Shown: piece after piece, positions 55,701 to 64,000 of the stretch
Numbering within the stretch: position 1 is the first letter of the stretch
How the letters are laid out: each line of letters begins with the position of its first letter
From: Telluribacter humicola
Lineage (GTDB): Bacteria; Bacteroidota; Bacteroidia; Cytophagales; Spirosomataceae
Assembly (NCBI RefSeq): GCF_017355935.1
Contig: NZ_JAFIQT010000007.1
Location: 248,001 to 312,000, forward strand
DNA: 64,000 nucleotides
Direction of reading: 5' to 3'
Position numbers and translations under genes: made by a program
Notes under the pieces: model-generated
The model's input: only the letters and a program-made list of their open reading frames with translations
What the model was told of the DNA's origin: nothing
Databases searched by the model: none

Positions 55701-58700
55701 GTACCCAAGCGCAGGAAGGCACTTACCTGGCCCCCCTCGTTGTCATTATTGTGCATGTGAATGTACATGCGCAGACGCTTACGGAACTGCAGGTCCAGGT
55801 TTACATTCTTAAATACTGCCCGTGAGTCGCCGTCGCGAAGCTCAGTGACACAAAGGCTCATGGCCTGCTCATTGAGCTGGAAATTGCCTTGTGGCTGCGT
55901 AAAGTCCTGGTCGCGTTGCCAGCCCGGAGGTACGGCGTAGAGGTACTTCTTCTCGGCATTATTAGCCTGGCTATTTTCCTCAATACTTACGGTACCTACG
56001 GTAAACTTCGCATCGTACGGCTCAGGTACCTCCTGCAGCCCGGGAGCATCCAGATCAGACGTATACTTACGGTACTGCTGACCTACCATCTGCAGCTGAG
56101 CAAAACGCAGTACCACCGGCTGCTCAAACTCCGTCAGGTACATCCTCACAAAACGTATAGACTTAAAGCCATTGATATTACCAAACTTACGGGTAAACTC
56201 CTTCACCGGTACCCGGAACAGGTACCAGTTGGCCCCGTCAGCTACTGTCTTATCTACGATAAAACCCTTGCCAATATCGAGTCCACCCGGCTTTAGATCA
56301 ACTTCATATTCGTAGAAGGCCTCGTTGTCATTGATGGTATTATCAATATTAAGGTCTTCCGCATCGGGTATATTGGTAGCGGCAGGCGTTACATCTTCAG
56401 CCCGGTTGTTGCTTTCGGGCGAGTTGCCTTCCATACCACTGTAGTACTTGTAGCGCTCCAGAATCTTCCTATCCTGCGCATCCAGCTCCTCACCCAGATA
56501 AAACTGGAAGTCGTCACCGGAAGGGTCCGCCAGGATACGATCCCGGGCTTCGGCGGTAAGATTAGCAGGCAGACGGTCTAGGAAGCGCTCCCGGAAGTAG
56601 CGACGCTCTTCCGCATTACTCAACCCATCCAGACCTACATCCTGCTTCTCACGGGCACCCGGCTCGTTGCTGAACGCATTGATCAGATACTGCTGCCTGG
56701 TAACGATACCCCAGGCCGTAGAGTCTACCTGTGTACCGGCACGGGTATCACTGATAGGCAACCCATTCTCAAAGTTGTAGCGCCCATCCGGAATAACATC
56801 TTCCGAAACATCTCCCAGGTTAAAGACCAGCTTACCACCCGTGTTATTGTTCTGGTTCAGGAATCCATCCCGCACAATGCCATTTTTGCCCTCCATAAAA
56901 GGGTCCATCATCCAGAACTCAATGTTCTCGATATTGGCATTATCAAAATCTATATCCGAGGTAATAGCCCGGCTGATGGCTCCAAAGTTACGCTTGGCTT
57001 CTTTGAGCCGACCGTTAGGGTCCAGGTCCGGATTGTAGTTGTACATCCCGCGCTCGCTGGGGTAGTACGCTATATCTAAGATTGACTGCGGCAGGTTGAG
57101 CGGGGGGACCGAACGTCCCGGAAAGAGGTCCTGTGGACGGAACAGCTTTTCGTAGTAGTTATCTAAATCTTCCGGAGTAATATTGGTCGGACGCTGCCGT
57201 CCTAACCCAAAACCATTGGTACCAAAGATATTATCAACGGTATAGGCCGATATCCGGGCCCGACGGTACCCATACTCGAGTGGACTGGTAGGTGTACCCT
57301 GCGGGAACTGCGGTGGCGTAGCTCCCAGGCGCCAGCGGGTAGGCTGGCGGGTCAGGTCATAAATAGTACGTGCTGCCTCAAAGTCATCAACCAGTGAGCG
57401 GTTATTGACCCGTGGAGATACTCCGGGAAATAGCTGTGCCACTTCACCCCTAAACTGGATATTGGATATTTCCTTGGTCTGCAGCAGGGGCAGCTTATCG
57501 AGCAACTTGGTCAGGAAGGGTGATTCCTTACGGATATTGGCATCAAACCCAACTATAGTATTATTAGTAGGTTCATTACCAATCGCTACCCGTGTCAGGA
57601 ACCCGGCGGGGGTTTCGCGGTGGCGCATGGCCGTCATACCCAGGCTGATGTCGTTGTTTACTACATAATCCATCCGGGTACCCAACAGGGTCCGGATCTG
57701 GTTATTGAACATATCAGGACGCTCAAACTCGATCACGATCTCACGGCCCGAGTTGAGTACACTGGGATTCACCAGACGTACCCGCCCGATCTGTGCCTCT
57801 ACGACAAAATCCTGCCCGGGCGAAAGTGACACGCCTCCCGCCGTTACGGTTACCGACTCTTCGGATACACCAAATGGCAGCTGTACATCAGTACCTCCGG
57901 CCGACTGGTAAGCCCCTTTGAGGTAGTACTTGTTCTTTTCGTTGATCTGCTGCGCATCAATCATGGTAGTGTTGTAGAGCTCCTGAAACACGTACTTGTC
58001 TTTCAGAGTCTCTTCATCCGGACCAAAGTACTGCGCCAGGTTAGAGCCAAACGGCTCCAGCACCGGGAAGAATATACGCCCCGTGCGAGGGTCGATGGTC
58101 ACTCCCTCTACGTAGTCAAAGTTACCGTCCGGCTGCAGGTCGTTGACGGGGTTCAGCCGGTCCAGTCCTACCAGACGAAGCAGTGGCCGATTCTGCAGGA
58201 GCCGTCCTTCCTGCAGATTAGGATTATCTATACCGGTGAGGTCATCTTTGTAGATAATACGCAACTGGAAGTTCTGCCGGTCTATCTGGTTAGTACCTAA
58301 CGCGTATACGTTCTTCATCATCAGGTCCCACATCGGCAGCTGTGTGTTGTTACGGATGGTTGATGATTTGAGTAGTTTCAAAGCAATCACTTCATCATCC
58401 TGACGATTCTGATAATCTTCGGTAAGTTCACCTACCTTATAGGTCCGGCCATTGAGGGTATACTCGTAGGCGACGGCCAGTACCTCATCATTGCGCAGCG
58501 GTACCGTCAGAGAGATATAGCCCAACTGGGGGTGAAACTTGTACTCCCGGTCCAGGATCAGCTTCTTGGCACCTCGTAGTACTTCAAAATCTATGCTTTT
58601 CTGCAGTCCCAGCCGGTTGGTCAGCTCGAAGGTAGTCTGGTCGACCTGCCGGAAGGCTTCTGTATTGGTCAGATTGGGATATAATCCATTAGCCTGGTTA

Positions 58701-59935
58701 TCAGCGGGCAGGCGAGGATTAACGGGCTGAAGGTTAGGATTGGCAGCGTTGTGGGGACGCGGCTCGGCCAGATCAGCAAAACCGGCAATGTTCCGCAAGG
58801 ACTCGGTAGTAGTAGTCCGGTTGGTAACGTATACTTCCAGACGTGTAATGGTCACTCCGGAGGTGATCATCGGCAGGTTCTTGAGGGCGCCTTCGTAGTT
58901 ATTACGGAAGTACTGCGACAGGAAGAAATGCCGGTTTTCGTCGTAGTTATCTACCCTGATCTCGAAGTCTTTTGTTTGGGCTCCTCCGCGTAATACAATA
59001 CGTTCCTTACGGGAGCGCTGCTGCGACGCCACCACCGTAGCCCGCAGGCGTCCCAGTTGCAACTCTGTCTTCAGACCAAACAGGTTTTGCACCCCAGGTA
59101 TCAGCTGACTATTCAGCGGCCAGCTGATATTACCGGCTTCGAGCCGGCGAACCAGACTTTCTTCGGGGGCTTTATAGTTGAGTCTGAGGGCATTTTCAAA
59201 ATTAAAGCTGGCCTTGGTATCGAAGTTCGTCAGGAACCCCATCCGATCGCCCAGCTTTGCATTAAAGTTTATATTGATCTGCTCATTGAAGATAAAGTTG
59301 GTATTGCGCCGCTGCCTCACCGGTACCGCCGGATTATCAATGAACTGGTGCATGACACCAAAGTCAAGCGCGACAAACCCATTCGGGCGGAAGTCCATCA
59401 AATCGCTCCCGAACAGCTTATCCAGGGCTGGAGGCAGATCCAGCTTGGGTAGTACTCCTCTCCCCCCCATGGCACTTTTGCCATCCTGACGGGCAGCATA
59501 TTCCCGCATCAGGCTCTGCATCACACGTCGGTTCTGCAGCTCATTGTAGGAGCGCAGATCCATACTCTCGGCGGGTCGGTAATCAAGGGAGCCCGTTGGT
59601 GTTTTTACCTCTTCGGATACTACCACTCGTCCGGTTGTATCCAACCTGATATCTGTACGTACGTTTGGAGGTTCTTTCAGGTAGAAAGGAGAACGGGGAC
59701 GCGGCTCAGCGAATCGGTTACGGTAGTAGTCCTGCCAGCGTAGTATAGTCTGACGGCCCGAACGCTTCAGGGAATCTCCGGCTGGATCATCTTCCAGAGT
59801 ATCTTTCCAGTACGTCACAAACTGACTATCGGGATCCTTGACAGGTACATAGTCAGTTGAAGCTGTTGCCAATAGCAACGCTCCAGCCGATACGGTTACT
59901 GACCGGAAAATTAGTTGGTAAATTGTTCCTGACAA
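52769..59935 (-). CDS. sprA: Type IX secretion outer-membrane pore SprA
   Basis: A 2388-residue protein, close to the known SprA length (about 2400). It has an N-terminal signal (about residues 1-25) and then the repeated barrel strands of this 36-strand pore, with characteristic stretches such as NFIFNEQININFNAKLGDRM, FGLKTELQLGRLRATVVASQ, NPPVNDLQ-type turns, and a C-terminal barrel end GGVQLKFNLAE. SprA forms the outer-membrane channel through which type IX cargo leaves and is needed for gliding. It follows ruvA, as in other Bacteroidota. The esterase at 16.6 kb is a plausible cargo. Confidence 0.95.
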   Translation of the reverse strand: MSGTIYQLIFRSVTVSAGALLLATASTDYVPVKDPDSQFVTYWKDTLEDDPAGDSLKRSGRQTILRWQDYYRNRFAEPRPRSPFYLKEPPNVRTDIRLDTTGRVVVSEEVKTPTGSLDYRPAESMDLRSYNELQNRRVMQSLMREYAARQDGKSAMGGRGVLPKLDLPPALDKLFGSDLMDFRPNGFVALDFGVMHQFIDNPAVPVRQRRNTNFIFNEQININFNAKLGDRMGFLTNFDTKASFNFENALRLNYKAPEESLVRRLEAGNISWPLNSQLIPGVQNLFGLKTELQLGRLRATVVASQQRSRKERIVLRGGAQTKDFEIRVDNYDENRHFFLSQYFRNNYEGALKNLPMITSGVTITRLEVYVTNRTTTTESLRNIAGFADLAEPRPHNAANPNLQPVNPRLPADNQANGLYPNLTNTEAFRQVDQTTFELTNRLGLQKSIDFEVLRGAKKLILDREYKFHPQLGYISLTVPLRNDEVLAVAYEYTLNGRTYKVGELTEDYQNRQDDEVIALKLLKSSTIRNNTQLPMWDLMMKNVYALGTNQIDRQNFQLRIIYKDDLTGIDNPNLQEGRLLQNRPLLRLVGLDRLNPVNDLQPDGNFDYVEGVTIDPRTGRIFFPVLEPFGSNLAQYFGPDEETLKDKYVFQELYNTTMIDAQQINEKNKYYLKGAYQSAGGTDVQLPFGVSEESVTVTAGGVSLSPGQDFVVEAQIGRVRLVNPSVLNSGREIVIEFERPDMFNNQIRTLLGTRMDYVVNNDISLGMTAMRHRETPAGFLTRVAIGNEPTNNTIVGFDANIRKESPFLTKLLDKLPLLQTKEISNIQFRGEVAQLFPGVSPRVNNRSLVDDFEAARTIYDLTRQPTRWRLGATPPQFPQGTPTSPLEYGYRRARISAYTVDNIFGTNGFGLGRQRPTNITPEDLDNYYEKLFRPQDLFPGRSVPPLNLPQSILDIAYYPSERGMYNYNPDLDPNGRLKEAKRNFGAISRAITSDIDFDNANIENIEFWMMDPFMEGKNGIVRDGFLNQNNNTGGKLVFNLGDVSEDVIPDGRYNFENGLPISDTRAGTQVDSTAWGIVTRQQYLINAFSNEPGAREKQDVGLDGLSNAEERRYFRERFLDRLPANLTAEARDRILADPSGDDFQFYLGEELDAQDRKILERYKYYSGMEGNSPESNNRAEDVTPAATNIPDAEDLNIDNTINDNEAFYEYEVDLKPGGLDIGKGFIVDKTVADGANWYLFRVPVKEFTRKFGNINGFKSIRFVRMYLTEFEQPVVLRFAQLQMVGQQYRKYTSDLDAPGLQEVPEPYDAKFTVGTVSIEENSQANNAEKKYLYAVPPGWQRDQDFTQPQGNFQLNEQAMSLCVTELRDGDSRAVFKNVNLDLQFRKRLRMYIHMHNNDNEGGQVSAFLRLGTDNTQNYYEIEVSNLQATPENVGQPEAVWPLENELDIAFEELIRAKSERNKASNRAISLPYTITTTDGRYKVTVVGNPDLSAVRVIMIGMRNPKTPDERSKDYCIWVNEMHVEGYDQTAGQAAIAQLNAKLADFATVTASGRIETFGFGNVQQKIGERSRATTTEFGISSNIALDKLLPQQWGFSIPMYVNYDSRRIAPHFNPLDPDMPLSTTLDNLDNSGARERYRRLVEDNTVRRGINLSNVRKVKTAPGAKSRFYDFENLSFTYAYSDLTRTNILTEMYSQRMYRAGVAYSYASQPKAIEPFRKWETNSRYLGFLKEFNFTPLPTSVAIRSDIDRSFTKTQLRNSELTTAGIEPMFEKYFWFNRYYDVTWNLTRNIILTYNTVANAIVDEPRGDINTELKQDSLWNNFKTLGRLKNFDQRIRLTYRLPLDKLPLTDWMAADYNHTIAYQFQANALGLTDSLGTPFGNIIRNSRERGITGRVDFVALYNKLKYLRFANSPSAPRKNFARSPGDIEEVEQRSSQVLKNVTRVLMTVRGINVSYTILETTALPGYLRTPTYFGLDNANAPGLPFVLGSQDRSIHVKAANNGWITPSTVLNQPFQQTVQKNFNMRTTLEPFKDFRMQIEARLTRQDAYQEFYRPEFAGGQFISQSAVRNGQFSMSFMSFRTAFTKMNRDNSSPVFDKFRAYREILRERLNRENGSNGEYNENSQDVLIPAFFAAYTGKDPNTVRISPFLGFPMPNWRIDYNGLSQLAPFKKLFSSFTLTHNYVSTYSVGNFTSSLDYEALYVNLAVTGYPLSSRTNYLGQYVPVFVMSTITMSEKFAPLVGINFRTQSRITGRLDYNRDRTVALNLSNAQVAELFNQDLTLSIGFTKNNVPIPFKINGAKRKLKNDLTVQIGMSFRDTRAIQRKFDGQNIPIAGNINFQLRPTVNYVVNNRLSMQFYFDRTFNDPLVSNSFYRSTTSGGVQLKFNLAE

Positions 59936-60047
59936 AGCCTATCACACTTAATTGAGGGGGCGGTTTTACTAACCTTGCTTATGCTAAGACACAACGGCTA
60001 AAACCTTGCCAATATTCTATGTACAAGTATTTTTTTCGGTGAAGTGC

Positions 60048-60638
60048 CTAGCGAAGAGCCAGCTTGATCAACTGCTCTACCGTGATGTCGTCTCCTTCTC
60101 GTTTTAGAATAGTATCAATACTTTTCTCGGCAGTAGGCTTAGGTATACCGAGCGTCACCAGAGCGGCCAGAGCTTCATTGCGTACCTGATTACCTGAGGC
60201 ACCTCCCATAAGTGGTACCGGTGCAGTCAGAGACTCTTTTCTCATTTTGTCTTTCAGCTCCAGAATAACCCGTTGGGCGGTTTTGGCACCAATCCCTTTG
60301 ATTGACTGTACCACCCGCACATCTTCATTCGCGATAGCGTGACGTATCTCGGAGGAGGATAGCGAAGAGAGCATCACCAGGGCGGTTGAAGGCCCCACTC
60401 CCGATACCCCAACCAGATCCAGGAACAAGTGTTTCTCGTCCGGCTCAGCAAAGCCGAACAGTACGTGTGCATCTTCCCGGATACTGAGATAAGTAAACAA
60501 CTTGCATCGCATGCCAGGCTCGGGCAAAGCGCCGAAAGTCTGCAGCGAGATCTTCACTTCGTATCCAACTCCCTGAGTATCAACAATAGCGTAAGCCGGA
60601 TCTTTGTGAGCAAGTTTTCCTTCAACGTAGGCAATCAT
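60048..60638 (-). CDS. ruvA: Holliday junction DNA helicase subunit RuvA
   Basis: A protein of 196 residues from the ATG at 60638; a start at 60689 would add residues not seen in the family. MIAYVEGKLAHKDPAYAIVD is the OB-fold domain I; helix-hairpin-helix motifs (LVGVSGVGPSTALVMLSSLS and VVQSIKGIGAKTAQRVILEL) form domain II; the C-terminal UBA-like domain III (ALAALVTLGIPKPTAEKSID) contacts RuvB. It binds four-way junctions during recombination repair. sprA follows on the same strand (112-base spacer). Confidence 0.97.
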   Translation of the reverse strand: MIAYVEGKLAHKDPAYAIVDTQGVGYEVKISLQTFGALPEPGMRCKLFTYLSIREDAHVLFGFAEPDEKHLFLDLVGVSGVGPSTALVMLSSLSSSEIRHAIANEDVRVVQSIKGIGAKTAQRVILELKDKMRKESLTAPVPLMGGASGNQVRNEALAALVTLGIPKPTAEKSIDTILKREGDDITVEQLIKLALR

Positions 60639-60680
60639 GGTATGGGGGGTTTTTCGATGCAAGATAGCTACTAAAGCAAT

Positions 60681-60715
60681 CACCCACAAAACCTTCGCAA
60701 AAGGTTGTGTGGGTG
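60681..60715 (-). terminator. Stem-loop between the transglycosylase and ruvA
   Basis: CACCCACA-a-AACCTT / AAGGTT-g-TGTGGGTG, a 14-bp stem with one mismatch and 5-base loop. On the minus strand it follows the transglycosylase stop by 25 bases and precedes ruvA. It lacks a long T-run, so termination may be partial. Confidence 0.55.
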
Positions 60716-60740
60716 AGGCTTGATTCCGGTCTTATTGAAA

Positions 60741-62804
60741 TTAGGTATTGATAATCAGCTTTTGACCAGGCTTGAGTGAGTTGCCCCGGATATTGTTGGC
60801 TTTCTTGATCTGGTCGATGGTCAGGCCATACTGCTGAGAGAGATTCCACAGGGTATCGCCGTTCTGTACCGTATGATAACGCAGCTTGATAGCTTTCTGA
60901 GCTTTGGTACCTTTCTCTTTGGCAGCAGCAACGGTAGCTACCTCAGATCCCTCACCATAGATTACCAGTTTCTGCCCACGCTGAATGCTGCTACTTCTTA
61001 GTCGATTCCATTCTTTCAGATCGCTAACCTCTACATTGTAGCGTTTTGCAATAGTGAAGAGATTATCTCCAGATTTTACCTGATGCGTGGTTTTACGATT
61101 TTTGGCTACAGCAGAAGTACTCTGAGCACTAGCTACCACTTCCGACTCTTCATCTTCCACTTCATCAGCAGATACCTGTGCTTCTTTACCTGGCTTAGCA
61201 GGAGCAGATGTATTGGAAGCTACCAGTGTAGCTTTTGCCGGCGCTTTCACAATATCTTCCTTATAGATCACCAGCTTCTGTCCACGCTGAATAGAGCTTC
61301 TTGATAAGCGGTTCCACTCTTTTACGTCGCTCACATCCACCTTATACCGCTTCGCAATAGCTATCAGGTTATCTCCCGATTTTACAACATGCGTCAGCTT
61401 ACGCTTCTGAATAGTTGTAGTAGTTTTAGGAGCCAGGGCTTCTTCTACTTCTTCTTCCTGTACATCAGTATTGGCTGCAAGAGCTTCTTCACTTACCTGA
61501 GTAGTCGTAGTTGTAACACTGGTTGTAGCGGCAGGTGTCTTTGTAGACGCCAGCACAACCTTAACAGGTGTCTTCACCGCTACTTCACGGTACACAACCA
61601 GTTTCTGTCCACGCAGGATAGTACTCTTACGAAGGCGATTCCATCCCTTTATGTCCTGTACATCCACATCATAGCGATTAGCAATCGAATTCAGGTTTTC
61701 ACCCCGCTTTACGATGTGTGTCATCTTGCGCTTCTGATAGGTCACAGTACCTTCCTCGACGGATGTTTCATTTGAAGCCAACATTACACCAGCAGGTAAC
61801 TGGAGCCGACTACGGCACGAGTCCATAATCGCCGACCGGTTGGTATGGAAGTACGCGTATTTTTCAGCCGGTACTTTGAGGATGAAGTTTCGGAGATGAC
61901 CCGGTATTTCGGTACCTATAATCGAAGGATTCAGCTTAACGATCTCCTCCATGCTTACCCCACTGAAGTAGGCAAACTTGGTAAGATCCAGATGACCGTT
62001 GATATGCAGCGTATCAAATGCCATGGGGAACTCAGGATTAACAGGCACAATACCGTGGTCCTGGCCGTAATGCATCATGTAGGTAATGGCTACGTACTGA
62101 GGCACATAAGAGCGGGTTTGCTGCGGAAGTGCACCGTAGATGGTCCAGAAGGAGTCACCACCCGAGCGGCGCATCGCACGCCTAACGTTACCGGGACCGG
62201 TATTATACGAAGCAAGCGCCATTTCCCAGTCACCAAAAATACGGTACAACTGACGCAGGTACTTACAGGCGGCTTCGGTAGACTTTACAGGGTCAAAGCG
62301 TTCGTCAATATTCTTATCCTGATACAGGCCAAATTCACGACCTGTAGCGGGCATAAACTGCCAAAGGCCTCCCGCACTGGCATACGATATGATCCGTGGA
62401 TTCAGGCCGGACTCAATCATTGACAGGTACTTAAGCTCGGTTGGCAGATTGTATTTCTTCAGATATTGCTCAAACAGGGGCAGGTACAGAGGCGAGTGCT
62501 CCATCATGCGCCGGGTAAAATGCGGCTTTGTATAGATAAAGTATTCTACAAATTCGTGGGAAGCTTTATGATAAACTAGCGGTATTTCTCTCTGGAGTTT
62601 AGCGAAGCGCTCGCGCAGGAGGTCTCCCGGGATAGCGGGCCTGTCGCCGATTTCTTCCACGTCCAGCGTATTGATTTCATCAAGAACACCAATCGTATCT
62701 GGCTCAAATTCTAACTCTTCTTGTTGGGGTCTTGCCTGCGTAGGAACATTCCACAAGCCCACCGTAATGGCTGAGAGCCATAGTACTCGCTTAAAGATTT
62801 GCAT
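60741..62804 (-). CDS. MltD-like lytic murein transglycosylase with four LysM domains
   Basis: A 687-residue protein with a signal peptide (MQIFKRVLWLSAITVGLWNV). A lytic transglycosylase domain lies at about residues 115-230, with catalytic Glu in LKYLSMIESGLNP and the family motif GGLWQFMPATGREFG. Four LysM units follow at about 360-405, 471-515, 573-617 and 641-687 (e.g. THVVKSGDNLIAIAKRYKVD), joined by Thr/Ala/Glu-rich linkers. It would cleave peptidoglycan in the periplasm, anchored through LysM. The three inner LysM repeats are close copies; the last differs. Confidence 0.92.
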   Translation of the reverse strand: MQIFKRVLWLSAITVGLWNVPTQARPQQEELEFEPDTIGVLDEINTLDVEEIGDRPAIPGDLLRERFAKLQREIPLVYHKASHEFVEYFIYTKPHFTRRMMEHSPLYLPLFEQYLKKYNLPTELKYLSMIESGLNPRIISYASAGGLWQFMPATGREFGLYQDKNIDERFDPVKSTEAACKYLRQLYRIFGDWEMALASYNTGPGNVRRAMRRSGGDSFWTIYGALPQQTRSYVPQYVAITYMMHYGQDHGIVPVNPEFPMAFDTLHINGHLDLTKFAYFSGVSMEEIVKLNPSIIGTEIPGHLRNFILKVPAEKYAYFHTNRSAIMDSCRSRLQLPAGVMLASNETSVEEGTVTYQKRKMTHIVKRGENLNSIANRYDVDVQDIKGWNRLRKSTILRGQKLVVYREVAVKTPVKVVLASTKTPAATTSVTTTTTQVSEEALAANTDVQEEEVEEALAPKTTTTIQKRKLTHVVKSGDNLIAIAKRYKVDVSDVKEWNRLSRSSIQRGQKLVIYKEDIVKAPAKATLVASNTSAPAKPGKEAQVSADEVEDEESEVVASAQSTSAVAKNRKTTHQVKSGDNLFTIAKRYNVEVSDLKEWNRLRSSSIQRGQKLVIYGEGSEVATVAAAKEKGTKAQKAIKLRYHTVQNGDTLWNLSQQYGLTIDQIKKANNIRGNSLKPGQKLIINT

Positions 62805-62872
62805 CAGTGTAGAGGTTACGGATGAGTTTTGGTTACTAGTTTATGAAATAATTTATTAATAGTCAACTCTTC

Positions 62873-64000
62873 TTATGCATTTTCAGCAGCGTTGATCAAG
62901 TCCATCAGGTAGTTAGAGAAGGCCAGCAGATGCTCCTCCGCGAAGGGCCGGGACATCAACTGAAATCCGATGGGTAGTCCGGCAGCATCTGTACCATTAG
63001 GTACTGATATGGCAGGAGCCCCTACTACATTGGCTTGTACTGTGAATATATCCGCCAGGTACATTTGCAGGGGATCATCCATCTTCTCACCCAGACGAAA
63101 CGCCGTAGTGGGAGTTACGGGTGAAACTAGAAAATCGTACTGGGTAAGTAACCGTTCAGTTTCCTCCTTTATTAACTTTCTAACGCGTTGCGCCTTCGTA
63201 TAGTATGCATCGTAGTAATTTGCGCTTAAAACAAATGTCCCCAGCAGTATACGTCGGCGTACTTCGTCCCCAAACCCTTCAGTACGGGACTTCTTGTACA
63301 GGCTTTCCAGATCTTTGGCTTCGGTACTCCGGTGGCCATAGCGTACCCCATCAAACCGGGATAGGTTTGAGCTGGCTTCGGCCGTAGTCAGTATGTAGTA
63401 GGTAGGCAGGTAGTAGTGAAGAAGGGGCATTTCGATAGGCTCTACCACGTGGCCCTGCTCCCGAAGCTGATCCAGCAGCATACTGGTTCGCTCGCGAATG
63501 GCAGGCTCTACGGCTTCACTTTCGATAGCCTCGCGCAGGTATCCGATGCGGGCGGTACCCTTCCACTCGAGTTGTTGACTATAAGCAGGTACTTCCCGGG
63601 TAGAAACAGTACTATCGTATTCATCGGGCCCGGCCATTACTTCCAGAAGTAAAGCGGCATCCTCTACACTCTTAGTGATGGGACCAACACAGTCAAAAGA
63701 AGAAGCATAAGCAAGTAGTCCCCAGCGCGAGATACGCCCGTAAGAAGGCTTAAGACCTACCACATTACAGAATGCAGCAGGCTGGCGTACGGACCCTCCG
63801 GTATCACTCCCGAGCGAAGCGTGGCATAAGCCAGCCTGTACGGCAGCGGCAGAGCCCCCCGACGAGCCGCCGGGTACGCGATCCGGGTCAGCAGCATTAC
63901 GAACGGGACCAAAGTAGGAGCTTTCATTGGATGAGCCCATCGCAAACTCGTCACAGTTCTGACGACCAATGACGATGGCATCTTCATCCAGTACACGTTG
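62873..64000 (-). CDS. gatA: Glutamyl-tRNA(Gln) amidotransferase subunit A (partial, 5' end outside window)
   Basis: The frame is open to the window edge: 20 further codons above the Met at 63940 read QRVLDEDAIVIGRQNCDEFA, typical of GatA. The window holds 375 residues. The amidase signature is clear: VPGGSSGGSAAAVQAGLCH with the cis-Ser and catalytic Ser (SLGSDTGGSVRQPAAF, FCNVVGLKPSYGRISRWGL). The first catalytic Lys is outside the window. It works with GatB and GatC to amidate Glu-tRNA(Gln). Other gat genes are not visible. Confidence 0.95.
   Translation of the reverse strand, partial: QRVLDEDAIVIGRQNCDEFAMGSSNESSYFGPVRNAADPDRVPGGSSGGSAAAVQAGLCHASLGSDTGGSVRQPAAFCNVVGLKPSYGRISRWGLLAYASSFDCVGPITKSVEDAALLLEVMAGPDEYDSTVSTREVPAYSQQLEWKGTARIGYLREAIESEAVEPAIRERTSMLLDQLREQGHVVEPIEMPLLHYYLPTYYILTTAEASSNLSRFDGVRYGHRSTEAKDLESLYKKSRTEGFGDEVRRRILLGTFVLSANYYDAYYTKAQRVRKLIKEETERLLTQYDFLVSPVTPTTAFRLGEKMDDPLQMYLADIFTVQANVVGAPAISVPNGTDAAGLPIGFQLMSRPFAEEHLLAFSNYLMDLINAAENA

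Overview
The window is chromosomal DNA of a Bacteroidota bacterium, most likely order Cytophagales. Evidence: a complete SprA (type IX secretion outer-membrane pore) next to ruvA, a GldF-type permease, a probable type IX C-terminal sorting domain on a secreted esterase, DUF4199 proteins, a degenerate Bacteroidota-style dihydroorotase, and promoters of the TAnnTTTG (-7) type with almost no Shine-Dalgarno sequences. I see no IS element, prophage, integrase or CRISPR array. The species cannot be named from the window alone.

Layout. 1-6.5 kb (mostly minus strand): partial chromate transporter with a DUF2490 protein, an unusual tRNA-Cys, a TonB-dependent receptor with a long leader holding a Cys-Cys-Cys mini-ORF, two tandem paralogous beta-barrel-like proteins, and a DUF2147 protein. 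6.8-13.6 kb: a two-gene operon of a planctomycete-type cytochrome (DUF1549/LamG/DUF1553) and a DUF1501 protein, an AraC regulator, a palindrome-rich spacer and a PhyH dioxygenase. 13.8-18.6 kb: an ion transporter, a TetR-SDR operon with a clear operator, and a secreted SGNH esterase. 18.8-22 kb: anti-sigma/ECF sigma (RskA/SigK type), a fasciclin pseudogene, an amidohydrolase. 22.1-27 kb: MFS hexuronate-type transporter, outer-membrane protein, GntP permease, Gfo/Idh oxidoreductase. 27-30.8 kb (minus): gldF, two DUF4199 proteins, a dihydroorotase-like protein lacking its metal ligands, gcvH. 30.9-37.7 kb: ThuA/PQQ-dehydrogenase/PKD/cytochrome c fusion, a flavin-reductase-fold protein, a membrane protein, a sulfatase. 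37.8-40.6 kb: a lipoprotein trio. 40.8-50 kb: a TPR histidine kinase with a NarL-type regulator, a LytS/LytTR-type pair, and a divergent ABC ATPase plus ABC permease-M1 peptidase fusion. 50.2-52.6 kb: DUF1080 lipoprotein and two small secreted proteins. 52.8-64 kb (minus): sprA, ruvA, an MltD-like LysM transglycosylase, and partial gatA.

How the parts fit. Much of the accessory content suits periplasmic or surface breakdown of sugars: sulfatase, PQQ sugar dehydrogenase with cytochrome c, DUF1080, Gfo/Idh, gluconate and hexuronate transporters, and an esterase that SprA could export. Regulation is dense: two two-component pairs, AraC, TetR, and ECF sigma/anti-sigma. The strongest candidates for something new are (i) the Cys-triplet leader ORF before the TonB receptor, in the same orientation as an odd tRNA-Cys; (ii) the decayed fasciclin gene beside a SigK/RskA pair; (iii) a 28-bp-phased direct repeat between the LytTR pair and the ABC-M1 operon; and (iv) a shared repeat placed just after two stop codons. 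No wholly new multi-gene system is certain here.
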